The notes under the pieces: generated by a model | Database searches by the model: none | What the model was told of the DNA's origin: nothing | Seen by the model: only the letters and a program-made list of their open reading frames with translations | Assembly (NCBI GenBank): GCA_029782095.1 | Contig: JAKOVL010000132.1 | Span: 1-64,000 of the forward strand | Reading direction: 5' to 3' | DNA length: 64,000 nt | Source of the DNA: Bacillota bacterium | GTDB lineage: Bacteria > Bacillota > Dethiobacteria > DTU022 | Position numbers and translations under genes: made by a program | Shown: piece after piece, positions 48,762 to 56,832 of the stretch | How positions within the stretch are numbered: the stretch's first letter is position 1 | Layout: the number at the start of each line of letters is the position of its first letter

Positions 48762-50063
48762 TTGATTCAGCAGATCTACAGTGAAACGCTGCCCAACGGC
48801 ATCAGGGTTAAGTTTATTCCTGCCAATAAGTTTAAAACTATCAGCATCGGCTTTTTCCTGCACCAGGAGCTGCGCGAAGACCTGGCTTCCATGACCGCTC
48901 TGCTGCCCTCGGTGCTGGAAAGGGGCAGCCGCAGCTACCCTGACCGGCTGACCCTGCGCCGCAAGCTGGAGCATCTTTACGGGGCGGAGCTGTCCACGGA
49001 TATCATCAAGAAAGGGGAGCGCCATATTGTCTCCTGCTCCCTGGACATGGTGCACGGCCGCTACGTGGGAGAGGAGGAAAGCCTGCTCCAAAAGGGGCTG
49101 TCCATCCTAAGCAGTATCATGGGCGAGCCCCTGGAGGAGGAGGGCGGCTTTAAGAAAGAATACGTGGCGCAGGAGAAAGACCAGCTGATCAAAGAGATTA
49201 AAGGCTTAATTAACGATAAAGCTCTTTATGCCCTGGAAAAATGTTTTGCCACCATGTGCGCCGGTGAACGTTTTGGCGTTTACAAGCTGGGCACTACCGC
49301 GGGGGTTGAAGCCGTGGACAGAATGGCCCTGTGGAATTATTACCGGGAGCTATTTGACCGCAACCCCATGGAACTTTATGTGGTCGGCGACCTGGAGGCG
49401 GAGCGGGTTTTCGCGGCGGCCCGGGAGACGCTGTCGTTCCAGCGCAGCCCCCAGGAAGACGGCCTGCCGCCCACGGAAATTTACCGCGACCCGGGTGAAC
49501 TGAAAGAAAAAATAGAAACCCTGCCGGTGAGCCAGGCCAAGCTGGTCCTGGGTTTTCGCACCAATATTGCTTACGGCGATCCCCTCTACGGCCCCCTGTT
49601 GATGTATAACGGCATCCTGGGCGGCTTTCCCCATTCGAAGCTATTTCAGAATGTGCGCGAAAAAGCCTCGCTGGCCTACTATATCTTCTCCCGGCTGGAG
49701 CGGCACAAGGGAGTGATGGTGGTAGCTGCGGGCATCGACAGCAATGATTATGAAAAGACGCGGGGGATTATCGAAGAGCAGGTTGAAGCCATGGCCGCCG
49801 GCCGCATCAGCGAGACTGAGCTGGAAAATACCCGGCGGGGCCTGATCAATCACCTGCGCACCGTGGAAGACAGCCCCTATCAGATCATTAATTTTCACCT
49901 GGACGGGGCCATCGGCGGTAAAAATTACACCACCGCTGAGCTGATTCGCCGCATCGAAACGACAACCCCGGAAGAGATTAAAGCCGCAGCGGAGAAAATA
50001 AAGCTTGATACGGTGTACCTGCTCCGCAGCCGGCAAGGAGGCGGAAATAAACATGGCAGCTGA
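48762..50063 (+). CDS. M16-family peptidase-like protein, inactive-subunit type (YmfF-like)
   Basis: 433 residues from TTG 48762 (GGGGG 8 bases upstream). The M16 fold is recognisable (SETLPNGIRVKFIPANKFKTISIGFFL, later ASLAYYIFSRLERHKGVMVVAAGI) but the zinc-binding HxxEH is replaced around LLPSVLERGSRSY, so this chain cannot bind catalytic zinc. It is paired with the active chain encoded next, as in the ymfF-ymfH arrangement of Firmicutes. Confidence 0.85.
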   Translation: MIQQIYSETLPNGIRVKFIPANKFKTISIGFFLHQELREDLASMTALLPSVLERGSRSYPDRLTLRRKLEHLYGAELSTDIIKKGERHIVSCSLDMVHGRYVGEEESLLQKGLSILSSIMGEPLEEEGGFKKEYVAQEKDQLIKEIKGLINDKALYALEKCFATMCAGERFGVYKLGTTAGVEAVDRMALWNYYRELFDRNPMELYVVGDLEAERVFAAARETLSFQRSPQEDGLPPTEIYRDPGELKEKIETLPVSQAKLVLGFRTNIAYGDPLYGPLLMYNGILGGFPHSKLFQNVREKASLAYYIFSRLERHKGVMVVAAGIDSNDYEKTRGIIEEQVEAMAAGRISETELENTRRGLINHLRTVEDSPYQIINFHLDGAIGGKNYTTAELIRRIETTTPEEIKAAAEKIKLDTVYLLRSRQGGGNKHGS

Positions 50064-51372
50064 CTGGCAAATCATCGAAAACAGGGAATTGCGGGAAAAA
50101 CTGTACTGGCGGACCCTGGATTCGGGCCTGGAGCTTTATGTTTTACCGAAGGCCGGGTACCAGAAAAAATATGCCGCCTTTGCCGCCCATTTCGGCTCCA
50201 TTGACAGTAAATTTCAGGTCAACGGATCGGAGGAAATAGTTACAGTCCCCGACGGAGTGGCCCACTTCCTGGAGCACAAGCTTTTTGAGGACGAACAGGG
50301 CGATGTTACCGGCCGCTTCGCCGCCCTGGGTGCTTCAGCCAACGCCTATACCACTTTTACGCACACCAACTATCTCTTTTCCTGCACGGAGCACTTTCGC
50401 GAAAACCTGGAGCTGCTGCTGAATTTTGTGCAGGAGCCGTATTTTACCGCCGCCTCTGTGCAGAAGGAACAGGGCATCATCGGCCAGGAAATCCGCATGT
50501 ATGAAGACCATCCCCAGTGGCGGGTTTTCTTTAACCTGTTGGCCGCCCTTTATCACGAGCACCCGGTGCGCATTGATATCGCCGGGACAGTGGAGAGTAT
50601 TGCCAAAATCACCCCCGAAGTGCTCTACCAGTGCTACCGGACCTTTTACCACCCCAGCAATATGGCCGTATTCGTGGTGGGAGACCTCGATCCCAACGCC
50701 GTGGGAGACCAGGTGGCAGAGAACCTGGCCCGCCACAAACACGGGCCCCTGGGGCCCATCAGGCGCTTTTTCCCCGATGAGCCGCCGGAAATTGCCCGGC
50801 AGCGCGTCACCCAGGAGCTGGTGGTCTCAGAGCCGCTCTTTAACCTCGGCTTCAAGGACCCGCGGGCAGCTTCCCTGGAGGGGCCGGATCTGCTCAAGCG
50901 CGAAACGGCCATGGAGCTGCTGCTGGAAATTATCTTCGGGGAAAGCGAGCCCCTCTACAACGAGCTTTACGAAGACGGCCTGATCGACGACAATTTTGAT
51001 TTCGGCTACACCGCCGAGAAGACATACGGCTATACCCTGATCAGCGGAGAAACGCGGGACCCCGAGCTGCTCTACCAGCGCATCATGGAAGGCCTGGAAA
51101 AGTTCAGAAAGCATGGCTTTACGGAAGAGCAGTTCGAGCGCCACCGCCGCAACCAGCTCGGCAGCTTCATGCGGCGCTTCAATTCCCTGGAGTTTGTCGC
51201 CAACAACTATCTGGCCTACCGCTTCCGCGGCACCGATCTCTTCGCCTACCCGTCTGTGCTGCAGGAAGTGAAGCGCGAAGAGCTGTCGGAACTCATGGCG
51301 GAAAACCTGGACCCGCAGCGCCACGCCGTCTCCCTGATCCTGCCCCGCAAGGAAAGCGGGGACGGTTCTTGA
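50053..51372 (+). CDS. M16 zinc peptidase (YmfH-like)
   Basis: 439 residues from ATG 50053 (AAGGAGG upstream; overlaps the previous stop by 11 bases). HFLEH (71-75) with E74 is the inverted zinc motif of M16 peptidases; the third ligand Glu would be in NFVQEPYF or EQGIIGQEIRMYED. Forms a two-chain protease with the preceding protein. The final codons (ESGDGS, stop) lie inside a dispersed 18-bp repeat, so the C-terminus may have been changed by that insertion. Confidence 0.9.
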   Translation: MAADWQIIENRELREKLYWRTLDSGLELYVLPKAGYQKKYAAFAAHFGSIDSKFQVNGSEEIVTVPDGVAHFLEHKLFEDEQGDVTGRFAALGASANAYTTFTHTNYLFSCTEHFRENLELLLNFVQEPYFTAASVQKEQGIIGQEIRMYEDHPQWRVFFNLLAALYHEHPVRIDIAGTVESIAKITPEVLYQCYRTFYHPSNMAVFVVGDLDPNAVGDQVAENLARHKHGPLGPIRRFFPDEPPEIARQRVTQELVVSEPLFNLGFKDPRAASLEGPDLLKRETAMELLLEIIFGESEPLYNELYEDGLIDDNFDFGYTAEKTYGYTLISGETRDPELLYQRIMEGLEKFRKHGFTEEQFERHRRNQLGSFMRRFNSLEFVANNYLAYRFRGTDLFAYPSVLQEVKREELSELMAENLDPQRHAVSLILPRKESGDGS

Positions 51373-51375
51373 CTT
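51358..51375 (+). repeat. dispersed 18-bp motif, copy 2
   Basis: GGGGACGGTTCTTGACTT; supplies the stop codon of the M16 peptidase gene. Confidence 0.7.
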
Positions 51376-51404
51376 GAACGAGGAAAAGATTAAAGCCGGG
51401 ATCT

Positions 51405-51546
51405 TAAAATTCCCTCCCCCCCCGGTGGGGGAGGACAGGGTGGGGGGCGAAACTTTTTTCGGTCAAAGCCAGGTTGGAAGGCTTCCTTTCCCCCTCTCCC
51501 TAACCCTCTCCCACCGGGGGAGAGGGAACTGCCGTTACCGCACTGA
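51405..51546. repeat. dispersed palindromic element, inverted orientation
   Basis: CCCTCCCCCCCCGGTGGGGGAGG on the left; CCCTCTCCCACCGGGGGAGAGGG followed by AACTGCCGTTACCGCACTG on the right. Read on the minus strand it has the same order as the 4.1-kb copies, including GGGAAAGGAAGCCT and AAAGTTTCGCCCCCC, and is about 140 bp long. Confidence 0.85.
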
Positions 51547-51765
51547 AACACGTGAATAAATATCTGCTGTAGCTGCTGTTAAACCGTCAAAGACGATTGA
51601 TTGGGCCACGGCGTCTTTTTCATAGATCTCCATGAACTCTTCATAGGATACCTTTTTCCCGCCATACTGGTAGACCAGCGCTTTTTCCCTGATGGTGAAA
51701 TACTGTTCGATATCGGTGACATATGGGGTGAGCCGGGCTACCTTGCGGCCGTTTTTCGTGGACCG
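51535..51765 (-). pseudogene. unrecognised coding remnant running into a repeat element
   Basis: The minus-strand frame reads RLTPYVTDIEQYFTIREKAL, VYQYGGKKVSYEEFMEIYEK, DAVAQSIVFDGLTAATADIY, with protein-like composition. Its last codons and stop (RVSVR) are made by the border of the dispersed element. No clear start or Shine-Dalgarno was found. It looks like a gene fragment cut by the repeat; family unknown. Confidence 0.35.
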
Positions 51766-51912
51766 GCTTGATTGGCATAGCAGTTTTGGTAACCCGGGGT
51801 AAAAGCAGGTAGAGCCAGCAGGTGAGGGTTGATTTTGTGGGCCGGCCGGTATAAAATAGAACAGATAAAACCTGTGCACATTTATGTGCACAAAATCGGG
51901 AGGCTGGGCACA

Positions 51913-54525
51913 TTGACCTTATTTAGCGCATACATCAATCCTCACCTGGGCAGGCTGCTGGAAGCGATCAAGCTGGATAAAAATTTTGTCCGGGGTGAAG
52001 GGTGCTACCTATACGACGAACAGGGCAACCGCTACCTGGACTGCATCGCCGCCTACGGGGCGCTGCCCTTCGGCCATAACCCGCCGCAGATCTGGGAGAG
52101 CATCGAGAGCTACCGCCGCTCCGGCGAGCCGGGCTTTATCCAGCCCTCCGCGCTGAACGCCGCCGGCGAGCTGGCGAAGCGCCTGGTGGAGCTGGCCCCC
52201 GCCGGCCTGGCCTATGTCACTTTCGCCAACAGCGGCGCCGAGGCGGTGGAGGCGGCAATCAAGCTTTGCCGCTCGGCCACGGGCCGCACGGGCATCCTGG
52301 CCACGGACAACAGCTTCCACGGCAAGACCATGGGCGCCCTCTCGGCCACCGGCAACCCCGGCTACCAGGAGCCCTTCGGTGCGCCCATTCCCGGGTTCAG
52401 CCATATTCCCTACGGCGACGCGGCCGCCCTGGCAAAAGAATTAAAAGAAAAGCCCGATCACTATGCCGCCTTTATCGTGGAGCCGATCCAGGGTGAAGGT
52501 GGCATCGTGGAGCCGCCTTCAGGATACCTGGCAGCAGTCAAGGAAATATGCGCCGCCCACAAGGTGCTGCTTATCTTTGACGAAGTGCAGACCGGCCTGG
52601 GGCGCACCGGCACCCTTTTTGCCTGCGAGTCCGAAGGGGTGACCCCGGATGTGCTGGTGTTGGCCAAGGCGCTGGGCGGCGGGTTCATGCCCATCGGCGC
52701 CTGCCTCTGCACGGCCGATGTCTACAGTGAAGATTTCGGGATGAAGCATTCCTCCACTTTTGCCGGCAACTCCCTGGCCTGCCGGGTGGGCCTCAAGGTG
52801 CTGGAGCTGCTTACTGCCGGCGACGGAAAGATGCTGCACGAGGTGAAACAAAAAGGAGCCCTGCTCAAAGAGGGGCTGTTAAAGCTGCAGCAGCAGTATC
52901 CCCAGCTGATCAAATCGGTCCGCGGGCGGGGGCTGATGCTTGGCCTGGAATTCAACCTGGATCGCCACATATACCCGGGCAGCCTGCTGGGCATCATGGC
53001 TGAGCAGAACCTTTTAACCCCGGCCATCTCGTCGCACCTGCTCAACGTAGAAAGGCTCCGCGTCGCCCCCACTCTCAACGGCAGCGCGGTCATCCGCATC
53101 GAACCGCCGCTGACCATTACCGCGGAGCAGTGCCGGGAGGCCTTGACCGCCCTGGCCAGGATGCTCGAATGTTTAAGCGAGGGCAGCACCGCCCGGTTTT
53201 TGTCTTACCTGGTTCGCCCGGCAAACGGCCAGCGCTTTCCCCGCTTTGTGCCCTTTCCCCCAAACAAAGTAACACCCTCCGCCGACGAGGCGGAAGGGCG
53301 CTTCGCTTTCCTGCTCCACCCCCTGGACCTGCAGAGCTATCACCAGTTCGACAGCAGCCTGAAAAATTTCAGCGAGGCGGAGCTGAAAGAGCTGACCGGC
53401 AAGTTTAACGACATGATTGAGCCGTTTGTGATCTCCCAAGCCGCCATCACTTCCGCTGTGGGGCGGCGGGCTTACGGCGAGTTTATCGCCGTGCCCCGGA
53501 CCACGGAAGAGTTTATCAGCATGCCGCGGCAGCAGGCGCTGGCCGAGCTTAAAGCCGCCGTAGCCCTGGCCCGGGAGCGAGGTGCCCGCATCGTCGGCCT
53601 GGGTGCCTACACCTCCGTGGTCTCCATGGGCGGCCTTTACCTCAAAAACGAAGGGGTGCCCCTGACCACCGGCAACAGCTACACCGTGGTGGCGGCGGTG
53701 GACGCGGTGAATACCGCCGTGGATAAACTGCAGATGGACCGCGACGATCTTACCGTGGCCGTGGTCGGGGCCGCCGGATCCATCGGCAAGGGCATCGCCC
53801 TGCTGCTGTCGGAGCGGCTGCCGCGTCTGATCCTGATCGGCAATCCCCACAATACAGATTCCAGCCAGCGGCTGCAGGCCGTGGCCGCAGAAATCTACCG
53901 CTACCAGGCGGCCCTGATCAACCAGGGGCGGCCGTTGAAAAAAGGGGGCATGGGCCTGATCCTGGCCCGGTGCCCCGAGCTACCGCCCCCGTCGGCGCCG
54001 CCGGAAGCTTTTGCTGATTTTGTGCAGGGCGCCGGGCGCCGGCTGGGCCTGATCGAATTTTCCACCGATATCGACGCCGTGCTGGCCCGGGCTGACGTGG
54101 TCGTCAGCGCCACCAGCAGCGTCGGCAAGATTATCCACGCCGGGAACCTGAAGCGAAACGCCATTGTCTGCGATATCTCCCGCCCGGCCAATGTCAGCGA
54201 GGAAGTGGACGAGGCCCGGCCGGACGTCCTGGTCATTGACGGCGGCGTGGTCGAAGTGCCGGGCCTGCCTTCCCTGGGCTGGGACTTCGGCTTTGAAAAA
54301 GGTCTCTCCTACGCCTGCATGGCTGAAACCATGATCCTGGCCCTGGAGCACCAGTATAAGCATTTCAGCCTCGGCTCCTCCGGCGTCAACCTGGAGAGCA
54401 TCCTGCTCACCCGCACCTGGGGCGCGGAGCACGGCTTCAAACTGGCCGCCTTCCGCAGCTTCAATCGCCCTTTGAGTGAAGATAGCTGGCAGAAACTGCT
54501 CCTGGCCCGCCGCCGCGCCGGCTAA
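51913..54525 (+). CDS. class III aminotransferase fused to acyl-ACP-reductase-like domain
   Basis: 870 residues from TTG 51913 (GGGAGG 9 bases upstream). Residues 1-430 are a class III PLP aminotransferase: ANSGAEAVEAAIKL, SFHGKTMGALS, LLIFDEVQTGLGRTG and K252 in LAKALGGG. From about 465 the chain resembles cyanobacterial long-chain acyl-ACP reductase (AAR): IVGLGAYTSVV (559), LTTGNSYTV, the NAD(P)H-binding VVGAAGSIG (from 617), VCDISRP, VIDGGVVEVPG, and YACMAETM with C802 at the position of the AAR catalytic Cys, then EHGFKLA. The predicted reaction is acyl thioester to aldehyde to primary amine in one protein. TamH of tambjamine synthesis combines the same two activities. Single-gene unit. 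Confidence 0.88.
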   Translation: MTLFSAYINPHLGRLLEAIKLDKNFVRGEGCYLYDEQGNRYLDCIAAYGALPFGHNPPQIWESIESYRRSGEPGFIQPSALNAAGELAKRLVELAPAGLAYVTFANSGAEAVEAAIKLCRSATGRTGILATDNSFHGKTMGALSATGNPGYQEPFGAPIPGFSHIPYGDAAALAKELKEKPDHYAAFIVEPIQGEGGIVEPPSGYLAAVKEICAAHKVLLIFDEVQTGLGRTGTLFACESEGVTPDVLVLAKALGGGFMPIGACLCTADVYSEDFGMKHSSTFAGNSLACRVGLKVLELLTAGDGKMLHEVKQKGALLKEGLLKLQQQYPQLIKSVRGRGLMLGLEFNLDRHIYPGSLLGIMAEQNLLTPAISSHLLNVERLRVAPTLNGSAVIRIEPPLTITAEQCREALTALARMLECLSEGSTARFLSYLVRPANGQRFPRFVPFPPNKVTPSADEAEGRFAFLLHPLDLQSYHQFDSSLKNFSEAELKELTGKFNDMIEPFVISQAAITSAVGRRAYGEFIAVPRTTEEFISMPRQQALAELKAAVALARERGARIVGLGAYTSVVSMGGLYLKNEGVPLTTGNSYTVVAAVDAVNTAVDKLQMDRDDLTVAVVGAAGSIGKGIALLLSERLPRLILIGNPHNTDSSQRLQAVAAEIYRYQAALINQGRPLKKGGMGLILARCPELPPPSAPPEAFADFVQGAGRRLGLIEFSTDIDAVLARADVVVSATSSVGKIIHAGNLKRNAIVCDISRPANVSEEVDEARPDVLVIDGGVVEVPGLPSLGWDFGFEKGLSYACMAETMILALEHQYKHFSLGSSGVNLESILLTRTWGAEHGFKLAAFRSFNRPLSEDSWQKLLLARRRAG

Positions 54526-54733
54526 ATATTTGAACCAGGGGGACGGAGTCGTTGGCCCATTTTTTCGGGTTTGTCGGCATTTAGCGGCCAATAACCCCAT
54601 CCCCCTCTCCCATTCCCCGGCCTATTTAATTGATTTTAAGAGCCATAGCCTCGCCGGATGCAGCCAGGTATAACTTTTGATCAAAAATCAGTATTAATAG
54701 CTCCGGCAGTTCCGTTTGTAATGAAAACATTCC

Positions 54734-54762
54734 TTGCAATGCGATGTATATCGTGTTACAAT
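54734..54762 (+). promoter_or_regulatory. sigma-A promoter of the PadR operon
   Basis: TTGCAA (54734-54739), 17-bp spacer, TACAAT (54757-54762). The spacer holds ATGT and the -10 holds ACAA, about 10 bases apart, resembling the ATGT...ACAT sites of PadR proteins, which would allow autoregulation. Confidence 0.65.
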
Positions 54763-54786
54763 AACTGCAACAGGATATGGAAGCGG

Positions 54787-55155
54787 GTGAAAAAACAGGT
54801 GGATAAGGAAATGATGAAAGGGAGCATTGATATCCTTTTACTGTCGGTCATCGCCAATAAAGCCATGTATGGATATGAAATAGTCCAGATCTTAAAGGCG
54901 AAAAGCAACAATATTTATGAGATGAGCGAGGGGACCCTTTACCCTGCCCTGAAGCGCCTGGAAAATAAGGGTTTTTTAGAATCGTACTGGGGCGAATCAC
55001 AGACCGGCGGGCGCAGAAAATATTATCAGATTACAAGGGAAGGTTTGACTGAACTGGCCAGGAAGCTAGTCGAGTGGGATAAGGTAAACCAGCTAATTAA
55101 TAAATGCGCGGAGGGATTGGCATGGAAGAATTTAAAGCCTATATCGAATCCATAG
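54787..55155 (+). CDS. PadR family transcriptional regulator
   Basis: 122 residues from GTG 54787. Winged helix: KGSIDILLLSVIANKAMYGYEIVQILK, EGTLYPALKRLENKGFLESYWGES, GGRRKYYQITREGL, then one C-terminal dimer helix. Represses a target, often its own operon. The downstream gene overlaps it by 34 bases, a frequent PadR/HAAS-domain pairing. Confidence 0.92.
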   Translation: MKKQVDKEMMKGSIDILLLSVIANKAMYGYEIVQILKAKSNNIYEMSEGTLYPALKRLENKGFLESYWGESQTGGRRKYYQITREGLTELARKLVEWDKVNQLINKCAEGLAWKNLKPISNP

Positions 55156-55814
55156 TCCAGGGTCTCGGTTTAGACCGCAAGAACCGGGCCGATCTGGAGG
55201 ATGAGATTTTGGACCACCTGGTTATGCTGAAACAGCAGTATCTTGAGAAAGGGCTGCCAGAGCACGAGGCGGTACAAAAAGCAATTACTGCATTCGGCGA
55301 CGAAAAAAAATTAAAGAAAGATTTTAAAAAAGTCCTGCTGCCGTTTAAATATCTGCACACGGCTTTGTTAATCTGTTTTATCGTATATATTGTCGCGGTA
55401 TTTTGGAACCTGTTTTTAACAAACACCCAATACATGCTTACCTCAGGGCGGCAGATTAACTTGATTCCCCTGGCTACACTGGTCCACTACTACGAAGTTT
55501 TGCGGCATATCAGATCCCCGGCCATGTTGAAGTATATCTACGGTAATCTTCTCTTGTTTATACCCTTCGGCCTGCTGCTTCCGCTGTTGTTTGAAAATGC
55601 TAGAAAAATATACAGGGTGTTGCTGTGTGCATTTATTTTCGGCATTTTCCTGGAGTTGGCCCAGTACGCAACTTTCACCGGCATTGCAGACATTGATAGT
55701 GTATTATTAAGAACTGCCGGGGCCGTAACAGGTTATCTGGGCTATGTCACTATGGCGAAAGCAGCTGCGTGGATAAATACGGATTCGCTCCTGCAAAAGA
55801 TCACCTCCCGGTAA
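55122..55814 (+). CDS. HAAS-domain/VanZ-like membrane protein
   Basis: 230 residues from ATG 55122 (GGAGGG upstream), overlapping padR. Residues 1-75 form the charged helical HAAS (permease prefix) domain typical of PadR partners: ADLEDEILDHLVMLKQQYLEKG, AVQKAITAFGDEKKLKKDF. Then a membrane domain of the VanZ type with INLIPLATLVHYYE, YGNLLLFIPFGLLLPLLF and FLELAQYATFTGIADIDSVLLRTAG. VanZ-like proteins influence glycopeptide tolerance in some hosts; the role here is unknown. Confidence 0.85.
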   Translation: MEEFKAYIESIVQGLGLDRKNRADLEDEILDHLVMLKQQYLEKGLPEHEAVQKAITAFGDEKKLKKDFKKVLLPFKYLHTALLICFIVYIVAVFWNLFLTNTQYMLTSGRQINLIPLATLVHYYEVLRHIRSPAMLKYIYGNLLLFIPFGLLLPLLFENARKIYRVLLCAFIFGIFLELAQYATFTGIADIDSVLLRTAGAVTGYLGYVTMAKAAAWINTDSLLQKITSR

Positions 55815-55880
55815 CCTTTTCATAAAACTTATTCTTGCTTATACAGTTTGGTTAGTGTAAAATAATGTAAAAGGAATTTA

Positions 55881-56204
55881 TTGCGAAAGAAGGACGACGC
55901 TTTGGCAAATAATGGGAAAATACCTGTCTGGATGCAGGTTTATTTCTGGGATGTATCACGGGAGGAGCTTGATCCGCAGCAGCACCGGGAGTTTATTATT
56001 ACGCGCCTGCTGAATGAGGGCGATCAACGTTCTTTGGCCTGGTTATTTAAAACTTACACCAAAGAAATCATAAAAGATACGGTTAAATCGAGCCGCGGCC
56101 TTTCTGTAAAAACGGCGCGGTGCTGGCAGAACTATTTTGGACTCAAGGAGGAAGAGTTGTGCTGTACTGGGATACGCTTGGCCCGGGCAGAAAGGCTTTT
56201 TTAA
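55881..56204 (+). CDS. DUF6922-like antitoxin-side protein of an AbiE-type pair
   Basis: 107 residues (TTG 55881; TTG 55902 is also possible). PVWMQVYFWDVSREELDP and a helix-turn-helix-like segment SSRGLSVKTARCWQNYFGL resemble the small proteins encoded before AbiEii-type nucleotidyltransferases. It overlaps the next gene by 46 bases. Presumed antitoxin or regulator (inference). Confidence 0.65.
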   Translation: MRKKDDALANNGKIPVWMQVYFWDVSREELDPQQHREFIITRLLNEGDQRSLAWLFKTYTKEIIKDTVKSSRGLSVKTARCWQNYFGLKEEELCCTGIRLARAERLF

Positions 56205-56806
56205 AACTATTAGTGGACCACTTGCCGGTTGAGGGAAGCTACCTGGCGGGCGGCACCGCCCTCGCTCTCATGCTCGGCCATCGCCAGTCCATTGATTTTG
56301 ATTGGTTTACGCCCACAAATTTTGATCCTGAAGTTCTGGCCAGTAAACTTTCCCAAATAGGCCACCTTAAAATTACTGAAGCGGCAAAAGGCACCCTGCA
56401 CGGCATCCTTGACGGAGTGCGTATCACCTGGCTTTACTATCCCAATCCTCTCTTGGGCGATCTGATTCAACCGCCTGATATGCCAGGGCTGGCTCTGGCT
56501 TCACTGCTTGATATCGGGTTAATGAAATGGGCTGCGGTTAGTCAGCGGGGCAGCCGCAAAGATTTCATCGATCTTTACATGGTTGTGTCGCAGGGGCATA
56601 GCTTAGAAACTATGATGGAACTCCTGCCTGATAAGTATCCGCAAGCCCAAATCAACTACTACCACATGGTTAAAAGCCTCTCTTTTTTTGAAGATGCGGA
56701 AAAAGAGCCCCCGCTGCTAATACGACGCTCCTTTTCCTGGGAGGAAATTAAGGCATTTTTTATTGAGGAGCAAAAACGATTAATGGATTTGCTGATTGGC
56801 TCATAA
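56159..56806 (+). CDS. AbiEii/AbiGii-type nucleotidyltransferase toxin
   Basis: 215 residues from GTG 56159 (AAGGAGG 7 bases upstream). LAGGTALALMLGHRQSIDFDWFTP is the nucleotidyltransferase GG-x(G/S) and D-x-D/W motif, followed by ASLLDIGLMKWAAVSQRGSRKDFIDLY. AbiEii proteins modify tRNA or other targets and give abortive phage defence as type IV toxin-antitoxin systems. A lone pair with no other defence genes around. Confidence 0.82.
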   Translation: MLYWDTLGPGRKAFLKLLVDHLPVEGSYLAGGTALALMLGHRQSIDFDWFTPTNFDPEVLASKLSQIGHLKITEAAKGTLHGILDGVRITWLYYPNPLLGDLIQPPDMPGLALASLLDIGLMKWAAVSQRGSRKDFIDLYMVVSQGHSLETMMELLPDKYPQAQINYYHMVKSLSFFEDAEKEPPLLIRRSFSWEEIKAFFIEEQKRLMDLLIGS

Positions 56807-56832
56807 GCCGTTCCTCCACATTTTATGATTGC

